From the NCBI RefSeq assembly GCF_005405065.1, contig NZ_BJDI01000002.1, positions 62,001 to 126,000 of the forward strand: a DNA stretch of 64,000 nucleotides, given 5' to 3'. The position numbers and the translations under genes were made by a program. Source of the stretch: Lactiplantibacillus nangangensis (GTDB lineage Bacteria > Bacillota > Bacilli > Lactobacillales > Lactobacillaceae). Below the pieces are notes generated by a model. That model made no database searches and was not told the DNA's origin. It saw only the letters and a list, made by a program, of their open reading frames with translations. Below are positions 35,922 through 45,965 of the stretch, in pieces (position 1 is the stretch's first letter; every line of letters begins with the position of its first letter).

Positions 35922-38570
35922 ATGGCTAAAAAATTATTATTGATTGATGGCAATAGCGTGGCGTTTCGGGCGTTTTTCGCGTTGCACAATCAACTTGACC
36001 GCTTTGTGAATGCGGATGGGTTGCATACGAATGCCGTCTACGGCTTTAACACGATGCTTGATCACATGATCAAGGCTGTGGAACCGACCGATATGTTGGT
36101 TGCATTTGATGCTGGGAAGACGACCTTTCGAACGGCCATGTTTGATAACTACAAAGGCGGTCGCGCGAAGACTCCTAGTGAATTTTCTGAACAGATGCCT
36201 TACATTGAGCAATTACTCGATGCTTATGGGATCCAACACTACAAATTAAAAGACTACGAAGCTGATGACATTATTGGGACGCTGGCCGGTCAAGCGGATG
36301 CCGCTGGCTATACCACGACCATCGTCACCGGGGACCGTGATTTGACCCAATTAACCACAGATCAGACGACCGTGGCAGTTACCGTTAAAGGGGTTTCTGA
36401 AGTTGAACGTTATACGCCAGAACATGTGCAAGAAAAATTAGGCATTACGCCAACCCAGATCATTGATATGAAAGGGTTGACTGGCGATACTTCTGATAAT
36501 TATCCTGGTGTGACTAAGGTCGGTGAAAAGACTGCCCTGAAATTATTGAAAGAATACGGCTCAATTGAAGGCGTGTACGAAAACGTGGACGCGATGAAAC
36601 AGAGCAAGATGAAGGAACACTTGATTGAAGACCATGAATTAGCCACCCGCGCTAAAGTGCTGGCAACCATCAAGCGGGATGCGCCGATTACGGTCAGTGT
36701 GACGGATCTTGAATACAAGGGGCCAAACATTGATCAGTTAGCGGAATTCTATCAAGCGATGGACTTTCAATCTTTCTTGAAAAAACTAAAAGTAGCCAAT
36801 GATGAACCAGCGGCACCAATTGACTATACGGTGTTAACGAAAGCCAATTTGGCTGAACTAGTGCAATTCAAGACAGCCGTAGAATTCTATCTTGAAATGC
36901 CGACCGCCAATTACCATACCTCCGCGTTTGCGGGCTTTGCGATTGGTCATGAGGGGCATTGGTTTATCAGCCGGGACGTTGAATTGTTATTACAACCAGC
37001 TGTGGCTGAGATTCTTGCCAGTGAGACCATTCAAAAGAATGTCTTTGACATGAAACGGACGATTGTTGGCCTTAATCGGCTAGGACTCACCTTAAATGCG
37101 GTCGATTTTGACCTCTTACTCGTGTCATATTTACTCGATACGAATGATAATAGCAACGATCTGGGTAGCCTCGCAGAACAACATGGTTATCTTGATCTGC
37201 CAACGGATGAGGAAGTCTATGGCAAAGGTGTGAAACGGGCGATTCCGGATGATGATCAGTTATTCTTTAGTCACTTGGCACGTAAATTGGCTGCCATTGC
37301 GGCCTTACATGCCGACTTAATGAAGAAGCTCGATGAAAACGAACAAACGCCGTTATACGATGATATCGAAAAACCGATGGCCATTGTTTTAGCGCAGATG
37401 GAAATCGCCGGGATCACCGTCGATAGCCAGACATTGCAAGCAATGGGTAGTCAGTTCAAGGAACGGCTCAGTGAGATTGAACAAACGATTTATCATGAAG
37501 CTGGTCAAGAGTTCAATATCAATTCGCCAAAACAACTTGGTAAGATCCTATTTGAAGACATGAAGTTGCCAGTCATTAAAAAGACCAAGACCGGTTATTC
37601 AACGGCGGTCGACGTGCTTGAAAAGTTAGCACCAGAAGCCCCAATCGTGGCAAATATTTTACAATATCGTCAAATTTCAAAGATTCAATCGACCTATGTG
37701 GTGGGCTTGCTGGATGCCATCCATTCTTCAGATCAAAAAGTGCATACGCGTTATTTGCAGACCTTGACCCAGACCGGTCGGCTATCATCAGTCGATCCTA
37801 ACTTGCAAAATATTCCGGTTCGTTTGGAAGAGGGCCGCAAGATTCGCCAAGCTTTTGTGCCTAGCCACGAAGGTTGGCAAATCTTCTCCTCTGATTATTC
37901 GCAAATTGAATTACGGGTCCTGGCGCACATTACCCATGATAAGAATTTGCAAGCGGCGTTCAAAGAAGGCGACGATATTCATGCGGCGACAGCCATGCGA
38001 ATCTTTAATTTGAAGTCACCGGAAGAAGTGACCCCAAATATTCGGCGGCAAGCGAAGGCGGTCAACTTCGGGATCGTGTATGGAATCAGTGATTACGGCT
38101 TGTCTCAAAATATCGGAATCACACGGAAGCAAGCCAAAGCCTTTATTGATGCTTACTTCCAAGAATATCCTGGTGTAAAGCAGTATATGACTGATGTGGT
38201 CGCGCAAGCCCATGAACAAGGCTATGTTGAGACGATTTCACATCGGCGGCGCTACTTGCCAGACATTCATGCGAAGAGTTTCAATCAAAGGTCATTCGCT
38301 GAACGAACTGCGATGAATACCCCAATTCAAGGGAGTGCGGCTGATATTATTAAGATCGCCATGATCAATATGCAGGCCAAACTGAAATCGGCGGGTTTGA
38401 AAGCAACCATGTTGTTGCAAGTTCATGATGAATTGATTTTTGAAGCCCCTAAAGAAGAAATCCCAACGTTAGCAAAATTGGTCCCAGCTGTCATGGATTC
38501 TGCCGTGAAGCTGGAAGTGCCGTTGAAAGTGGAAAGCCACTTTGGCGATACTTGGTACGATGCAAAATAG
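35922..38570 (+). CDS. polA: DNA polymerase I
   Basis: An 882-residue polymerase for Okazaki fragment processing and repair. The N-terminal 5'-3' exonuclease (about 1-290) has KKLLLIDGNSVAFRAFFAL, YEADDIIGTLA and GLTGDTSDNYPGV. The middle domain corresponds to the 3'-5' exonuclease but reads FYLEMPTAN where active enzymes have FDTET, so proofreading is probably lost, as in other Bacillus/Lactobacillus PolA. The polymerase domain has motif A DYSQIELRVLAHI, the O helix RRQAKAVNFGIVYGIS and motif C QVHDELIFEAP. I chose the ATG at 35922; the GTG at 35910 overlaps the ribosome binding site. First gene of a run through dnaI. Confidence 0.95.
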   Translation: MAKKLLLIDGNSVAFRAFFALHNQLDRFVNADGLHTNAVYGFNTMLDHMIKAVEPTDMLVAFDAGKTTFRTAMFDNYKGGRAKTPSEFSEQMPYIEQLLDAYGIQHYKLKDYEADDIIGTLAGQADAAGYTTTIVTGDRDLTQLTTDQTTVAVTVKGVSEVERYTPEHVQEKLGITPTQIIDMKGLTGDTSDNYPGVTKVGEKTALKLLKEYGSIEGVYENVDAMKQSKMKEHLIEDHELATRAKVLATIKRDAPITVSVTDLEYKGPNIDQLAEFYQAMDFQSFLKKLKVANDEPAAPIDYTVLTKANLAELVQFKTAVEFYLEMPTANYHTSAFAGFAIGHEGHWFISRDVELLLQPAVAEILASETIQKNVFDMKRTIVGLNRLGLTLNAVDFDLLLVSYLLDTNDNSNDLGSLAEQHGYLDLPTDEEVYGKGVKRAIPDDDQLFFSHLARKLAAIAALHADLMKKLDENEQTPLYDDIEKPMAIVLAQMEIAGITVDSQTLQAMGSQFKERLSEIEQTIYHEAGQEFNINSPKQLGKILFEDMKLPVIKKTKTGYSTAVDVLEKLAPEAPIVANILQYRQISKIQSTYVVGLLDAIHSSDQKVHTRYLQTLTQTGRLSSVDPNLQNIPVRLEEGRKIRQAFVPSHEGWQIFSSDYSQIELRVLAHITHDKNLQAAFKEGDDIHAATAMRIFNLKSPEEVTPNIRRQAKAVNFGIVYGISDYGLSQNIGITRKQAKAFIDAYFQEYPGVKQYMTDVVAQAHEQGYVETISHRRRYLPDIHAKSFNQRSFAERTAMNTPIQGSAADIIKIAMINMQAKLKSAGLKATMLLQVHDELIFEAPKEEIPTLAKLVPAVMDSAVKLEVPLKVESHFGDTWYDAK

Positions 38571-38583
38571 GAAGTGAACGAGA

Positions 38584-39408
38584 ATGCCTGAATTACCAGA
38601 AGTTGAAACGGTTCGGCGTGGCTTGAATCGATTAGTTAAGGGCGCCACGATTGCCGGCATTGATGTCTATTGGCCGAAGATTATTAACAACGATTTGGCC
38701 AGCTTTAAACAGCGACTCAAAAATCAGACGATTGAAACGGTTGACCGACGTGGCAAGTATTTGTTATTCCGATTCAGTGCCGGGCTCACGATGGTCTCAC
38801 ATCTTCGAATGGAAGGCAATTACAGTGTGATGCCGAAAGATACAGGTCGCACCAAACATACGCACGTTGTGTTCCATTTGACCGATGATCGTGACTTGCT
38901 TTATAACGATACGCGTAAATTCGGACGGATGACCTTAGTCCCGACTGGTGAAGAAATGACAGTCGGTGGCTTGAAAACGATGGGACCAGAACCAATTGCG
39001 AGTGAGTTGACAATTGATTATTTGACGGCAGTTTTTCAAAAGTCCAAAAAGATGATCAAGCCACTCTTATTAGATCAAAGTAAGATTGCGGGGATTGGCA
39101 ATATTTACGCGGATGAAGTGCTCTGGATGAGTAAAATTCATCCGATGCGGCCAGCTAATTTACTCACCGATGACGAAATTGCTGAATTGCGACAAAATAT
39201 CATTGATGAAATGGCGCTGGCGATTAAAGGGCACGGGACGACAGTGCATTCATTTTCAAATGCGTTCGGTGAAACGGGTCAATTTCAAAATCACTTGCAC
39301 GTTTATGGTCGTGAGGGCGAACCGTGCGAACGTTGTGGCACGTTGATTGAAAAAATCAAAGTCGCGCAACGCGGCACGCACTTTTGCCCCCATGAGCAGC
39401 AGTTGTAG
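38584..39408 (+). CDS. mutM: Formamidopyrimidine-DNA glycosylase MutM
   Basis: A 274-residue base-excision repair enzyme that removes 8-oxoguanine and FaPy lesions. The catalytic N-terminus PELPEVETVRRGL is intact (Pro2 nucleophile, Glu3), as is the helix-two-turn-helix region DQSKIAGIGNIYADEVLW. The C-terminal zinc finger is unusual: CERC then HFCPHEQQL, so the fourth expected Cys is Glu, with His one residue earlier. Thirteen bp after polA and in the same unit. Confidence 0.92.
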   Translation: MPELPEVETVRRGLNRLVKGATIAGIDVYWPKIINNDLASFKQRLKNQTIETVDRRGKYLLFRFSAGLTMVSHLRMEGNYSVMPKDTGRTKHTHVVFHLTDDRDLLYNDTRKFGRMTLVPTGEEMTVGGLKTMGPEPIASELTIDYLTAVFQKSKKMIKPLLLDQSKIAGIGNIYADEVLWMSKIHPMRPANLLTDDEIAELRQNIIDEMALAIKGHGTTVHSFSNAFGETGQFQNHLHVYGREGEPCERCGTLIEKIKVAQRGTHFCPHEQQL

Positions 39409-39416
39409 GTGTGCCA

Positions 39417-40013
39417 ATGACACAAATTATTGGCTTAACTGGTGGGATTGCCACCGGTAAATCAACCGTTTCGGCCATGTTAGCAGCAGCTGGACTGCCA
39501 ATTGTCGATGCGGATAAGATTGCATGGCAAGTTGAAGGGCCTGGACAACCGACCACCGCCAAGCTCGCTGCTCATTTTGGCCCGAAGACTTTACTGGCAG
39601 ACGGCAGTTTGAACCGCAAGTGGTTGGGGCAACAGGTCTTTCACGATGCAGATAAGTTAGCCGCATTGACAAAAATCACCCGGATGCCCATCCAGCAAGC
39701 AATGTTCACTGCCATTGTTGCGGCGGGTGCCAACCGTCCCGCGGCAGTCGTCTTAGATGTGCCCTTATTATATGAAGGTGGCTGGGATCATATTTGTGAT
39801 CAAGTCATCGTTGTGGCAGCACCTGAACCCGTGGTATTGACACGATTGATGGCACGTAACGGCTTATCTGAAGCTGATGCGCGGGCGCGGATGATGAGTC
39901 AATTGCCACTCGCTGAAAAGGTCCAACGGGCGGATGTCGTGATCGATAACGGGGAAAACGTTGATAAAACAAGAACTGCCGTGTTAAAATGGCTGAAAAC
40001 AATGATTAATTAA
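39417..40013 (+). CDS. coaE: Dephospho-CoA kinase
   Basis: A 198-residue kinase for the last step of coenzyme A synthesis. P-loop GLTGGIATGKSTV, then VDADKIAWQV, VVLDVPLLYEGGW and NGLSEADARARMMSQLP with the LID arginines. The start codon follows the mutM stop by 8 bp; I prefer ATG at 39417 over GTG at 39411 because TAGGTG is at correct distance only for the ATG. Belongs to the polA-mutM-coaE-nrdR run. Confidence 0.93.
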   Translation: MTQIIGLTGGIATGKSTVSAMLAAAGLPIVDADKIAWQVEGPGQPTTAKLAAHFGPKTLLADGSLNRKWLGQQVFHDADKLAALTKITRMPIQQAMFTAIVAAGANRPAAVVLDVPLLYEGGWDHICDQVIVVAAPEPVVLTRLMARNGLSEADARARMMSQLPLAEKVQRADVVIDNGENVDKTRTAVLKWLKTMIN

Positions 40014-40059
40014 AACTGATGTCTTTTAGAAGATTAGTTAAAAATGAGGTGAGAAGTCT

Positions 40060-40581
40060 ATGCAATGTCCACATTGTCATCATAATGGCTCGCGAGTAGT
40101 TGATAGTCGGCCCACTGATGATGGTCGCGTCATTCGACGTCGGCGGGAATGTGAGAACTGTGGGTTCCGATTCACAACGTTTGAACGGGTCGAAGCGACA
40201 CCATTATTAGTGATCAAGAAGAATGGCGCCCGCGAAGAATTTAACCGTGAGAAGATTTTACGCGGTATTATTCGTTCGGCGGAAAAACGGCCAGTCAGCA
40301 TGGAAACGATGACAGGAGTCGTGGATGACGTTGAAAATAAAGTCCGTTCCTTGGGTGAAAATGAAATTTCCAGTCAAGTTATCGGTGAATACGTCATGGA
40401 ACAACTTGCGGATATCGATGAAATTTCCTACATTCGCTTTGCCAGTGTCTATCGGCAATTTAAGGATATGCACGTCTTCTTAAATGAACTCCAAGATATG
40501 ATGGAACGCGATAAAGTCAAGCTGGCGAAAACACCAGCGAAGTCGGCTCATCGCGCGCCGAAAACGAAAAAAGATAATTAA
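40060..40581 (+). CDS. nrdR: Transcriptional repressor NrdR
   Basis: A 173-residue repressor of ribonucleotide reductase genes. The zinc ribbon is CPHC and CENC with [18 protein letters not shown] between, and an ATP-cone domain follows ([20 protein letters not shown] onward). It binds NrdR boxes in other promoters in response to ATP or dATP. Ribosome binding site GAGGTGAG. Basic C-terminal tail. Encoded between coaE and dnaB as in other Lactobacillales. Confidence 0.95.
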   Translation: MQCPHCHHNGSRVVDSRPTDDGRVIRRRRECENCGFRFTTFERVEATPLLVIKKNGAREEFNREKILRGIIRSAEKRPVSMETMTGVVDDVENKVRSLGENEISSQVIGEYVMEQLADIDEISYIRFASVYRQFKDMHVFLNELQDMMERDKVKLAKTPAKSAHRAPKTKKDN

Positions 40582-40599
40582 TGAAGAATGGTGAGCAAC

Positions 40600-42003
40600 A
40601 TGCCTAAAAATGAGTTGAGTTTAACGCCTAAAACAGGGCTAGTTGTGCCGCAAGCGCCGGCGTTAAGCACTGCCGAACAGGCCGTCTTGGCTGAACTCTA
40701 TTTACCGTTGATTGGGCCGGTCGCCTACAGTCTGCTCGCGGCGTTACGCGGCTTGCAGTCACCCAACACGGAGCTAAGCAATCGGCGCAGCCATACCGAA
40801 CTACTTGGCATTCTAAACGTTGATCTACCAACGATGGTCGCGGCGCGGCAAAAGCTCGAAGCAACGGCATTACTGAAAACGTATTTTCAACAAGATGATT
40901 TAGGCGAAGTCTATCTCTATTTGTTGCAGTCACCGATGTCGGCCACGAAGTTTTTTGCGGATGATCTGTTAAGTGTGTTGCTGCTAGATACAGTTGGTGA
41001 GTTGCGGTATCAACAATTGGCCGACCAGTTTACGCCACCGGTAGTCAATGTTGAGCAGGCTCAGAATGTTTCTGCTAATTTACTAGATGTCTTTCACATT
41101 GATAGTCAGAAAGTGACCCATGTGCCGACTGAAATTCAGACGGTTCGTGCCGAGCAAGCAACTTCGGCTGCCACACCACCAGTCATGCCGGATTTGACGG
41201 ATGAAGCTTTTGACTGGCAGGTGCTGGGTCAGATTTTGAGACAAAATTATGTTGATTTGAAACAGGTCGCCGGAGCGCGGCAATTAATCATGACGGAAAG
41301 CCGGGTCTACGGCATCAGTGAGATTGAAATGGCTAAGCTGATCAGTGAAGTGGCCAGTTTAACGACTGGTCAGTTCGATGAAGGTCAATTGAAGTTATTG
41401 ATTGCGCGTCGTTATGAGCGGCCAACCGCTGATGCTAAAGACCAATTGGCGACGCGGGCAACTGCGGCGAGTGTGTCTGTGCCTGCCGCGACGGTAAAGC
41501 TGTCAGCATCTGAGCAACAGTTGGTGGCCTATGCGAATGAGACGACGCCATATGAGTTCTTGGATGAATTGAAAAAGCAAAAGCATGGCTTTGTCACGAG
41601 TGGCGAAAATCGGCTCATTCACGATTTGGTGAATCGAGGCGTGCTTCCAAATGGCGTGATCAATATGCTTGTGTACTATTTGATTGAAAATCGCAACTTA
41701 GCCGCGTTAAATAAGAATTTATTAGAAACAGTTGCCAATGATTGGCAACAACATGATTTGATGACGCCTGAAGCTGCCTTAGCGTACGTTCGTGAACGGC
41801 AACAGCCTAAGTCGTCGGCGCCTAAACGGCCAACACGGGCTCGCAATGGGCGAACACCGCGCAAAGAAATCGTCCCTAAGTGGGCACAAAAGCAAGCTAA
41901 TGGGACGACCAAGACAACTGGAAATCAAATTACTGAGGCACAACGCAAACAATTGGCGGAGCGTTTGGCCAAGCTGGACTCAAATGCCGAGAAGGGAGAC
42001 TAA
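40600..42003 (+). CDS. dnaB: Replication initiation/membrane attachment protein DnaB
   Basis: A 467-residue primosome protein of the Firmicutes DnaB/DnaD family, distinct from the replicative helicase of E. coli. The N-terminal winged-helix region starts at about residue 20 (ALSTAEQAVLAELYLPLIG), and a C-terminal DnaD-like domain occupies about 320-385 (AYANETTPYEFLDELKKQKHGF, GVLPNGVINMLVYYLI). A basic, Lys-rich tail follows. With DnaD and DnaI it loads the replicative helicase. ATG at 40600 is preferred over 40588. DnaI follows after 3 bp. Confidence 0.9.
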   Translation: MPKNELSLTPKTGLVVPQAPALSTAEQAVLAELYLPLIGPVAYSLLAALRGLQSPNTELSNRRSHTELLGILNVDLPTMVAARQKLEATALLKTYFQQDDLGEVYLYLLQSPMSATKFFADDLLSVLLLDTVGELRYQQLADQFTPPVVNVEQAQNVSANLLDVFHIDSQKVTHVPTEIQTVRAEQATSAATPPVMPDLTDEAFDWQVLGQILRQNYVDLKQVAGARQLIMTESRVYGISEIEMAKLISEVASLTTGQFDEGQLKLLIARRYERPTADAKDQLATRATAASVSVPAATVKLSASEQQLVAYANETTPYEFLDELKKQKHGFVTSGENRLIHDLVNRGVLPNGVINMLVYYLIENRNLAALNKNLLETVANDWQQHDLMTPEAALAYVRERQQPKSSAPKRPTRARNGRTPRKEIVPKWAQKQANGTTKTTGNQITEAQRKQLAERLAKLDSNAEKGD

Positions 42004-42006
42004 AAT

Positions 42007-42942
42007 ATGGAGAATATTTCTGAGACTTTAAAAATCTTGATGAATAAGCGTAATTTAAATCATCAATATCAAGCGCTCATGACTGAGGTATTTCAAGATT
42101 CGGATGTTCGTCAGTTTTTAGCTGCTCATCAGCAGGAACTCTCTAGTGATGCGATGGAGCGCAGTGCAACCAAACTGTACGAATTTTGTCAGGAAAAGCG
42201 TAAATTGGCGCGACATGAACCGACCCAAGTTCCAGGCTATGAGCCAGAATTGGTTATGAGCAATCATCTGATCGATATTGCCTATCAACCAACGCTACAA
42301 CATCAAGAAGCCCAAGCGCAACGCGAATTGAAGCAGCGGGTGCGGTCAATCAGTATGCCTAAAAATATTGAAACTGCCGATTTGAAAGCCTATGACCAAG
42401 ATGGTGACCGGGCGACGGCACTGATGTCAGCGTTAGATTTTATTGATGCTTACACGCAGGCGCCCAAACGGTTCCATCGCGGTCTCTATCTGTATGGGTC
42501 GTTTGGCGTTGGGAAGACGTACTTGTTAGGTGCGATGGCCAACGCGTTGGCGGCCAAGGGATTTCAGACGACGTTGATTCATTTTCCAAGCTTTGCGGTC
42601 GAAATGAAGCGGTCCATTAGTAACAATACTTCTGGTGATAAGGTTGATGCGATTAAACGCGCACCAATTTTGATGATCGATGATATTGGGGCGGATGCCT
42701 CGTCGACTTGGATTCGTGACGATGTGCTCGGCGTTATTTTGGAATTTCGGATGCAAGAGGAGTTACCAACTTGTTTTTCGTCTAACTTTTCAATGCAAGA
42801 ATTGCAGGACGGTTATCTAACCATCTCACAAAAGGGTGACGAAGAACCTATCAAGGCGCAACGAATCATGCAACGAGTTCGTTATTTATCAACAGAGATC
42901 GAAATGATTGGTCGGAATCGCCGCTTAAATCCCACCGATTAG
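42007..42942 (+). CDS. dnaI: Primosomal protein DnaI (helicase loader)
   Basis: A 311-residue AAA+ ATPase. The N-terminal helicase-interacting domain (about 1-120) is followed by Walker A YGSFGVGKTYLLGAMANAL, Walker B APILMIDDIGADASSTW and sensor residues in TCFSSNFSMQELQ. It loads the replicative helicase on DNA together with DnaB and DnaD. Ribosome binding site GAAGGGAG lies in the end of dnaB, so the two are coupled. Last gene of the polA run; the thrS promoter begins right after its stop. Confidence 0.93.
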   Translation: MENISETLKILMNKRNLNHQYQALMTEVFQDSDVRQFLAAHQQELSSDAMERSATKLYEFCQEKRKLARHEPTQVPGYEPELVMSNHLIDIAYQPTLQHQEAQAQRELKQRVRSISMPKNIETADLKAYDQDGDRATALMSALDFIDAYTQAPKRFHRGLYLYGSFGVGKTYLLGAMANALAAKGFQTTLIHFPSFAVEMKRSISNNTSGDKVDAIKRAPILMIDDIGADASSTWIRDDVLGVILEFRMQEELPTCFSSNFSMQELQDGYLTISQKGDEEPIKAQRIMQRVRYLSTEIEMIGRNRRLNPTD

Positions 42943-42944
42943 TA

Positions 42945-42973
42945 TTGACATTTAGGCCGAAAGTGGTTTAATA
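42945..42973 (+). promoter_or_regulatory. Promoter of thrS
   Basis: A consensus TTGACA is followed after 16-17 bp by TTTAATA, directly upstream of the T-box leader. Confidence 0.65.
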
Positions 42974-42979
42974 AAAACA

Positions 42980-43208
42980 GATGCAAAAGACATGCTCGAT
43001 TTTCATGGATTACAGAGACCCAAGCCTAGTTCTGGAAGCTTGAGACCAGATTATTTGAGATACCACTTTTGTGAACATGCTCAATTGAGCCGGAACGCTT
43101 CCGTTATTAGCGCTAATGAGTCAGTGCATTTTATTGTACTGAAAAATCGGGTGGAACCACGTCAATCACGTCCCTAATGCTAGTTTAGTCTGGCATTAGG
43201 GACTTTTT
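42980..43208 (+). promoter_or_regulatory. T-box riboswitch of thrS (threonine tRNA sensor)
   Basis: The T-box sequence GGGTGGAACCACG sits at 43149-43161, and a terminator follows with 11-bp arms at 43170-43180 and 43193-43203 plus five T. A long stem I region precedes it. ACC at 43062-43064 (in GAGATACCACTT) is the best candidate specifier codon, a threonine codon, and fits the downstream gene. Uncharged tRNA-Thr would stabilise the antiterminator and allow thrS transcription. Confidence 0.9.
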
Positions 43209-43265
43209 GTCGTCCCAGCGCGGTGTTTTGGTGAATGGGTAAATTTTGAAGGAGTGTGTCAATTT

Positions 43266-45230
43266 ATGGCAAGTATTAGTGTAAAGTTCCCTGATGGCGC
43301 CGAAAAGCAATTTGATGCTGGCGTTACCACAGAAGAAATTGCAAAATCAATTAGTCCCTCATTGGCTAAACGGTCAGTTGCTGGGAAGTTCAACGATCAA
43401 GTCGTTGATTATCGTCAACCTTTAACCACTGATGGTGCGATTGAAATTATCGCCGCTGACAGTGATGAAGGGATGGCAGTTTTACGTCAAACGACTGCCC
43501 AAGTTCTAGCTCATGCGGTCAAACAACTATTTCCTAAGGTTCATTTTGGGAGTGGTGAAGGTAATGCCAATGGCTTCTTCTTCGATACCGACAATCCAGA
43601 TGCTGACGGCAAACAAATTAGTGAAGATGATCTTGAAGCCATCAGCCTAAAGATGAAAGCCCTCATCAAACAAGATTTGCCAATCGAACGTGAGGTCTTA
43701 TCCAAGGCTGATGCTTTAACCTTAGTTGGCGACGATCCTTACCAACAAGATTTGGTTAACGACCGGGCCGCTGAAAATGATGGCCAAGTGGTCGTTTACA
43801 AGCAAGGCGACTTTGTTGACTTATCAGATGGTGCCCAATTAGCTTCAACTGGTAAAGTTAAGATTTTCAAACTCTTGTCGGTTGCCGGGGCCTACTGGCA
43901 AGGTAAGTCCAGTAATCCAATGCTCCAACGGATTTACGGGACAGCTTTCTTAAAGCAAAAAGACTTAGATGAAGATTTGAAGAAACGCCAAGAAGCGCGT
44001 GAACGCGATCACCGGGTCATTGGGAATGAACTTGATTTATTCTTCGTTGATCCTAAGGTTGGGAATGGCTTACCATACTGGATGCCAAATGGTGCCACGA
44101 TCCGTCGTCAAATCGAACGTTACATTATCGACAAGGAAGTTGCTAACGGTTACCAGCACGTTTACACCCCAGTTTTAGCTAACTTGGATGTTTACAAGCA
44201 GTCTGGTCACTGGGATCACTACCGTGAAGACATGTTCCCACCAATGGACATGGGTGACGGCGAACAATTGGAATTACGTCCAATGAACTGCCCATCACAT
44301 ATTCAAATTTACAACCATCACATTCGTTCATACCGTGAATTACCATTACGGATTGCTGAACTTGGGATGATGCACCGTTATGAAAAATCTGGTGCCTTGA
44401 CTGGGTTATCACGTGTCCGTGAAATGACTCTGAATGATGGTCATACTTTCGTTGCCATGGACCAAATCGAAGCTGAATTCAAGAATATCTTGGCTTTGAT
44501 GGTTGAAGTTTATAAAGACTTTGATATTTCTGATTACCGGTTCCGTTTGAGTTACCGCGACCCAGCTAACAAAGCGAAGTACTTCGATGACGACGCAATG
44601 TGGGAACAAAGCCAAAAAATGTTGAAGTCCGCTATGGATGACATGGGCTTGGATTACTTCGAAGCTGAAGGGGAAGCTGCATTCTACGGTCCTAAATTGG
44701 ACGTTCAAACGAAGACGGCCCTTGGTGGTGAAGAAACCTTGTCAACCATCCAATTAGACTTCTTATTACCAGAACGCTTCGATTTGAAGTACGTTGGTTC
44801 TGATGGTGAAGAACATCGTCCAGTGATGATTCATCGTGGGTTAGTTTCAACGATGGAACGTTTCGTCGCTTACTTGACTGAAATTTACAAGGGTGCTTTC
44901 CCAACTTGGTTAGCCCCTAAGCAAGTGACAATCATCCCAGTTAACAATGGTGCCCATGGTGCCTATGCTGAAACCGTTCGTCGTCGCTTAGCTGCAAACG
45001 GTATTCGGGTCAGCATCGATGATCGGAATGAAAAGATGGGCTACAAGATTCGTGAATCACAAACTAAGAAGATTCCATACTTGCTTGTGGTCGGGGATCA
45101 AGAAGTCTCAAATGGTTCTGTTTCTGTCCGTAAATACGGTGAGGAACGCACTGAATCCGAAGGGGTCGACATGTTTATCGGGGCGATCACGGAAGAAGTT
45201 AAGAACTATAGTCGTGGCGCCAGCAAATAA
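43266..45230 (+). CDS. thrS: Threonyl-tRNA synthetase
   Basis: A 654-residue class II synthetase. It has an N-terminal TGS domain (1-62), the editing domain with [17 protein letters not shown], the catalytic core with motif 2 around [11 protein letters not shown], zinc ligands in RPMNCPSHI and downstream His residues, motif 3 [17 protein letters not shown], and an anticodon-binding domain from about 545. Controlled by the T-box leader. GAAGGAG lies 11 bp before the ATG at 43266. Codon use is strongly optimised, as expected of a highly expressed gene. Confidence 0.96.
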   Translation: MASISVKFPDGAEKQFDAGVTTEEIAKSISPSLAKRSVAGKFNDQVVDYRQPLTTDGAIEIIAADSDEGMAVLRQTTAQVLAHAVKQLFPKVHFGSGEGNANGFFFDTDNPDADGKQISEDDLEAISLKMKALIKQDLPIEREVLSKADALTLVGDDPYQQDLVNDRAAENDGQVVVYKQGDFVDLSDGAQLASTGKVKIFKLLSVAGAYWQGKSSNPMLQRIYGTAFLKQKDLDEDLKKRQEARERDHRVIGNELDLFFVDPKVGNGLPYWMPNGATIRRQIERYIIDKEVANGYQHVYTPVLANLDVYKQSGHWDHYREDMFPPMDMGDGEQLELRPMNCPSHIQIYNHHIRSYRELPLRIAELGMMHRYEKSGALTGLSRVREMTLNDGHTFVAMDQIEAEFKNILALMVEVYKDFDISDYRFRLSYRDPANKAKYFDDDAMWEQSQKMLKSAMDDMGLDYFEAEGEAAFYGPKLDVQTKTALGGEETLSTIQLDFLLPERFDLKYVGSDGEEHRPVMIHRGLVSTMERFVAYLTEIYKGAFPTWLAPKQVTIIPVNNGAHGAYAETVRRRLAANGIRVSIDDRNEKMGYKIRESQTKKIPYLLVVGDQEVSNGSVSVRKYGEERTESEGVDMFIGAITEEVKNYSRGASK

Positions 45231-45234
45231 TTAG

Positions 45235-45263
45235 TTGACACCAGTTTTCAATTCTGATATAGT
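45235..45263 (+). promoter_or_regulatory. Promoter of infC-rpmI-rplT
   Basis: TTGACA and TATAGT are exactly 17 bp apart, 5 bp after the thrS stop codon. Confidence 0.75.
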
Positions 45264-45269
45264 ATTGGA

Positions 45270-45395
45270 GTTGAGAAAAAAAGCAGAAGCACCCGCTTCT
45301 CGCCTTGGTAACGTCAAGTTATCGGGCAGATGAACGAATGAATTTATTCCCATTAACGGGAGTGAGCGGGCGTGTTATGCGCCCGCTCTTTTTGT
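45270..45395 (+). promoter_or_regulatory. Ribosomal leader (L20-type) of the infC operon, ending in a terminator
   Basis: The roughly 130-nt leader between promoter and infC is highly structured. It ends in a stem GAGCGGGCG/CGCCCGCTC (45364-45372, 45380-45388) followed by five T, an intrinsic terminator before the first gene. In Firmicutes L20 binds this leader and promotes premature termination (known for Bacillus). The exact L20 site here is inferred from position and layout. Confidence 0.7.
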
Positions 45396-45422
45396 GGATT
45401 TCTCGAAATTTTACGGAGGTGA

Positions 45423-45944
45423 ATTACCATAGCTAAAGATTCGATGGTTAATGACGGCATCCGTGCTCGCGAAGTACGTTTGATTGCCAGTGATGGTGAA
45501 CAATTAGGTGTCAAGTCACGACAAGAAGCAATGCAGATTGCAGAAGATGCGAGCTTAGATCTTGTTTTAGTTGCACCGAAAGCGAAACCACCCGTAGCCA
45601 GAATTATGGATTATGGGAAGTATCGTTTCGAGCAACAAAAGAAACAACGGGAAGCCCGTAAGAAACAAAAGGTTGTTAGCATTAAGGAAGTTCGCTTAAG
45701 CCCAACCATTGACACCAATGACTTTGACACGAAGCTGAAACATGCTGAAAAGTTCTTGTCAAAAGGTGACAAGGTTCGTGTTTCGATTCGGTTTAAGGGA
45801 CGTGCCATTACTCATAAGGATATTGGTCGCCAAGTCTTGAACCGAATGATCGAAGCAACGAAAGAATTTGCCTCGGTTGAAGCTTATCCTAAGATGGATG
45901 GCCGAAGCATGTTCTTAGTGCTAGCACCAAAAATTGAGAAGTAA
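45423..45944 (+). CDS. infC: Translation initiation factor IF-3
   Basis: A 173-residue factor that blocks subunit joining and checks start codon choice. The N domain starts with [17 protein letters not shown]; the linker is basic ([15 protein letters not shown]); the C domain includes [22 protein letters not shown] and [12 protein letters not shown]. The ATG at 45444 lacks a ribosome binding site. GGAGG at 45415-45419 points to a non-AUG start, ATT at 45423 or ATA at 45429. Family practice (ATT, autoregulated through IF3 discrimination) supports 45423, although spacing alone fits 45429 better. Confidence 0.92.
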   Translation: MTIAKDSMVNDGIRAREVRLIASDGEQLGVKSRQEAMQIAEDASLDLVLVAPKAKPPVARIMDYGKYRFEQQKKQREARKKQKVVSIKEVRLSPTIDTNDFDTKLKHAEKFLSKGDKVRVSIRFKGRAITHKDIGRQVLNRMIEATKEFASVEAYPKMDGRSMFLVLAPKIEK

Positions 45945-45965
45945 TTTCTAGGAGGATTATTGATT

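Noticed and set aside
42992-43177. 61-codon open frame upstream of thrS
   Set aside because: It lies inside the T-box leader, whose conserved RNA elements explain the sequence.
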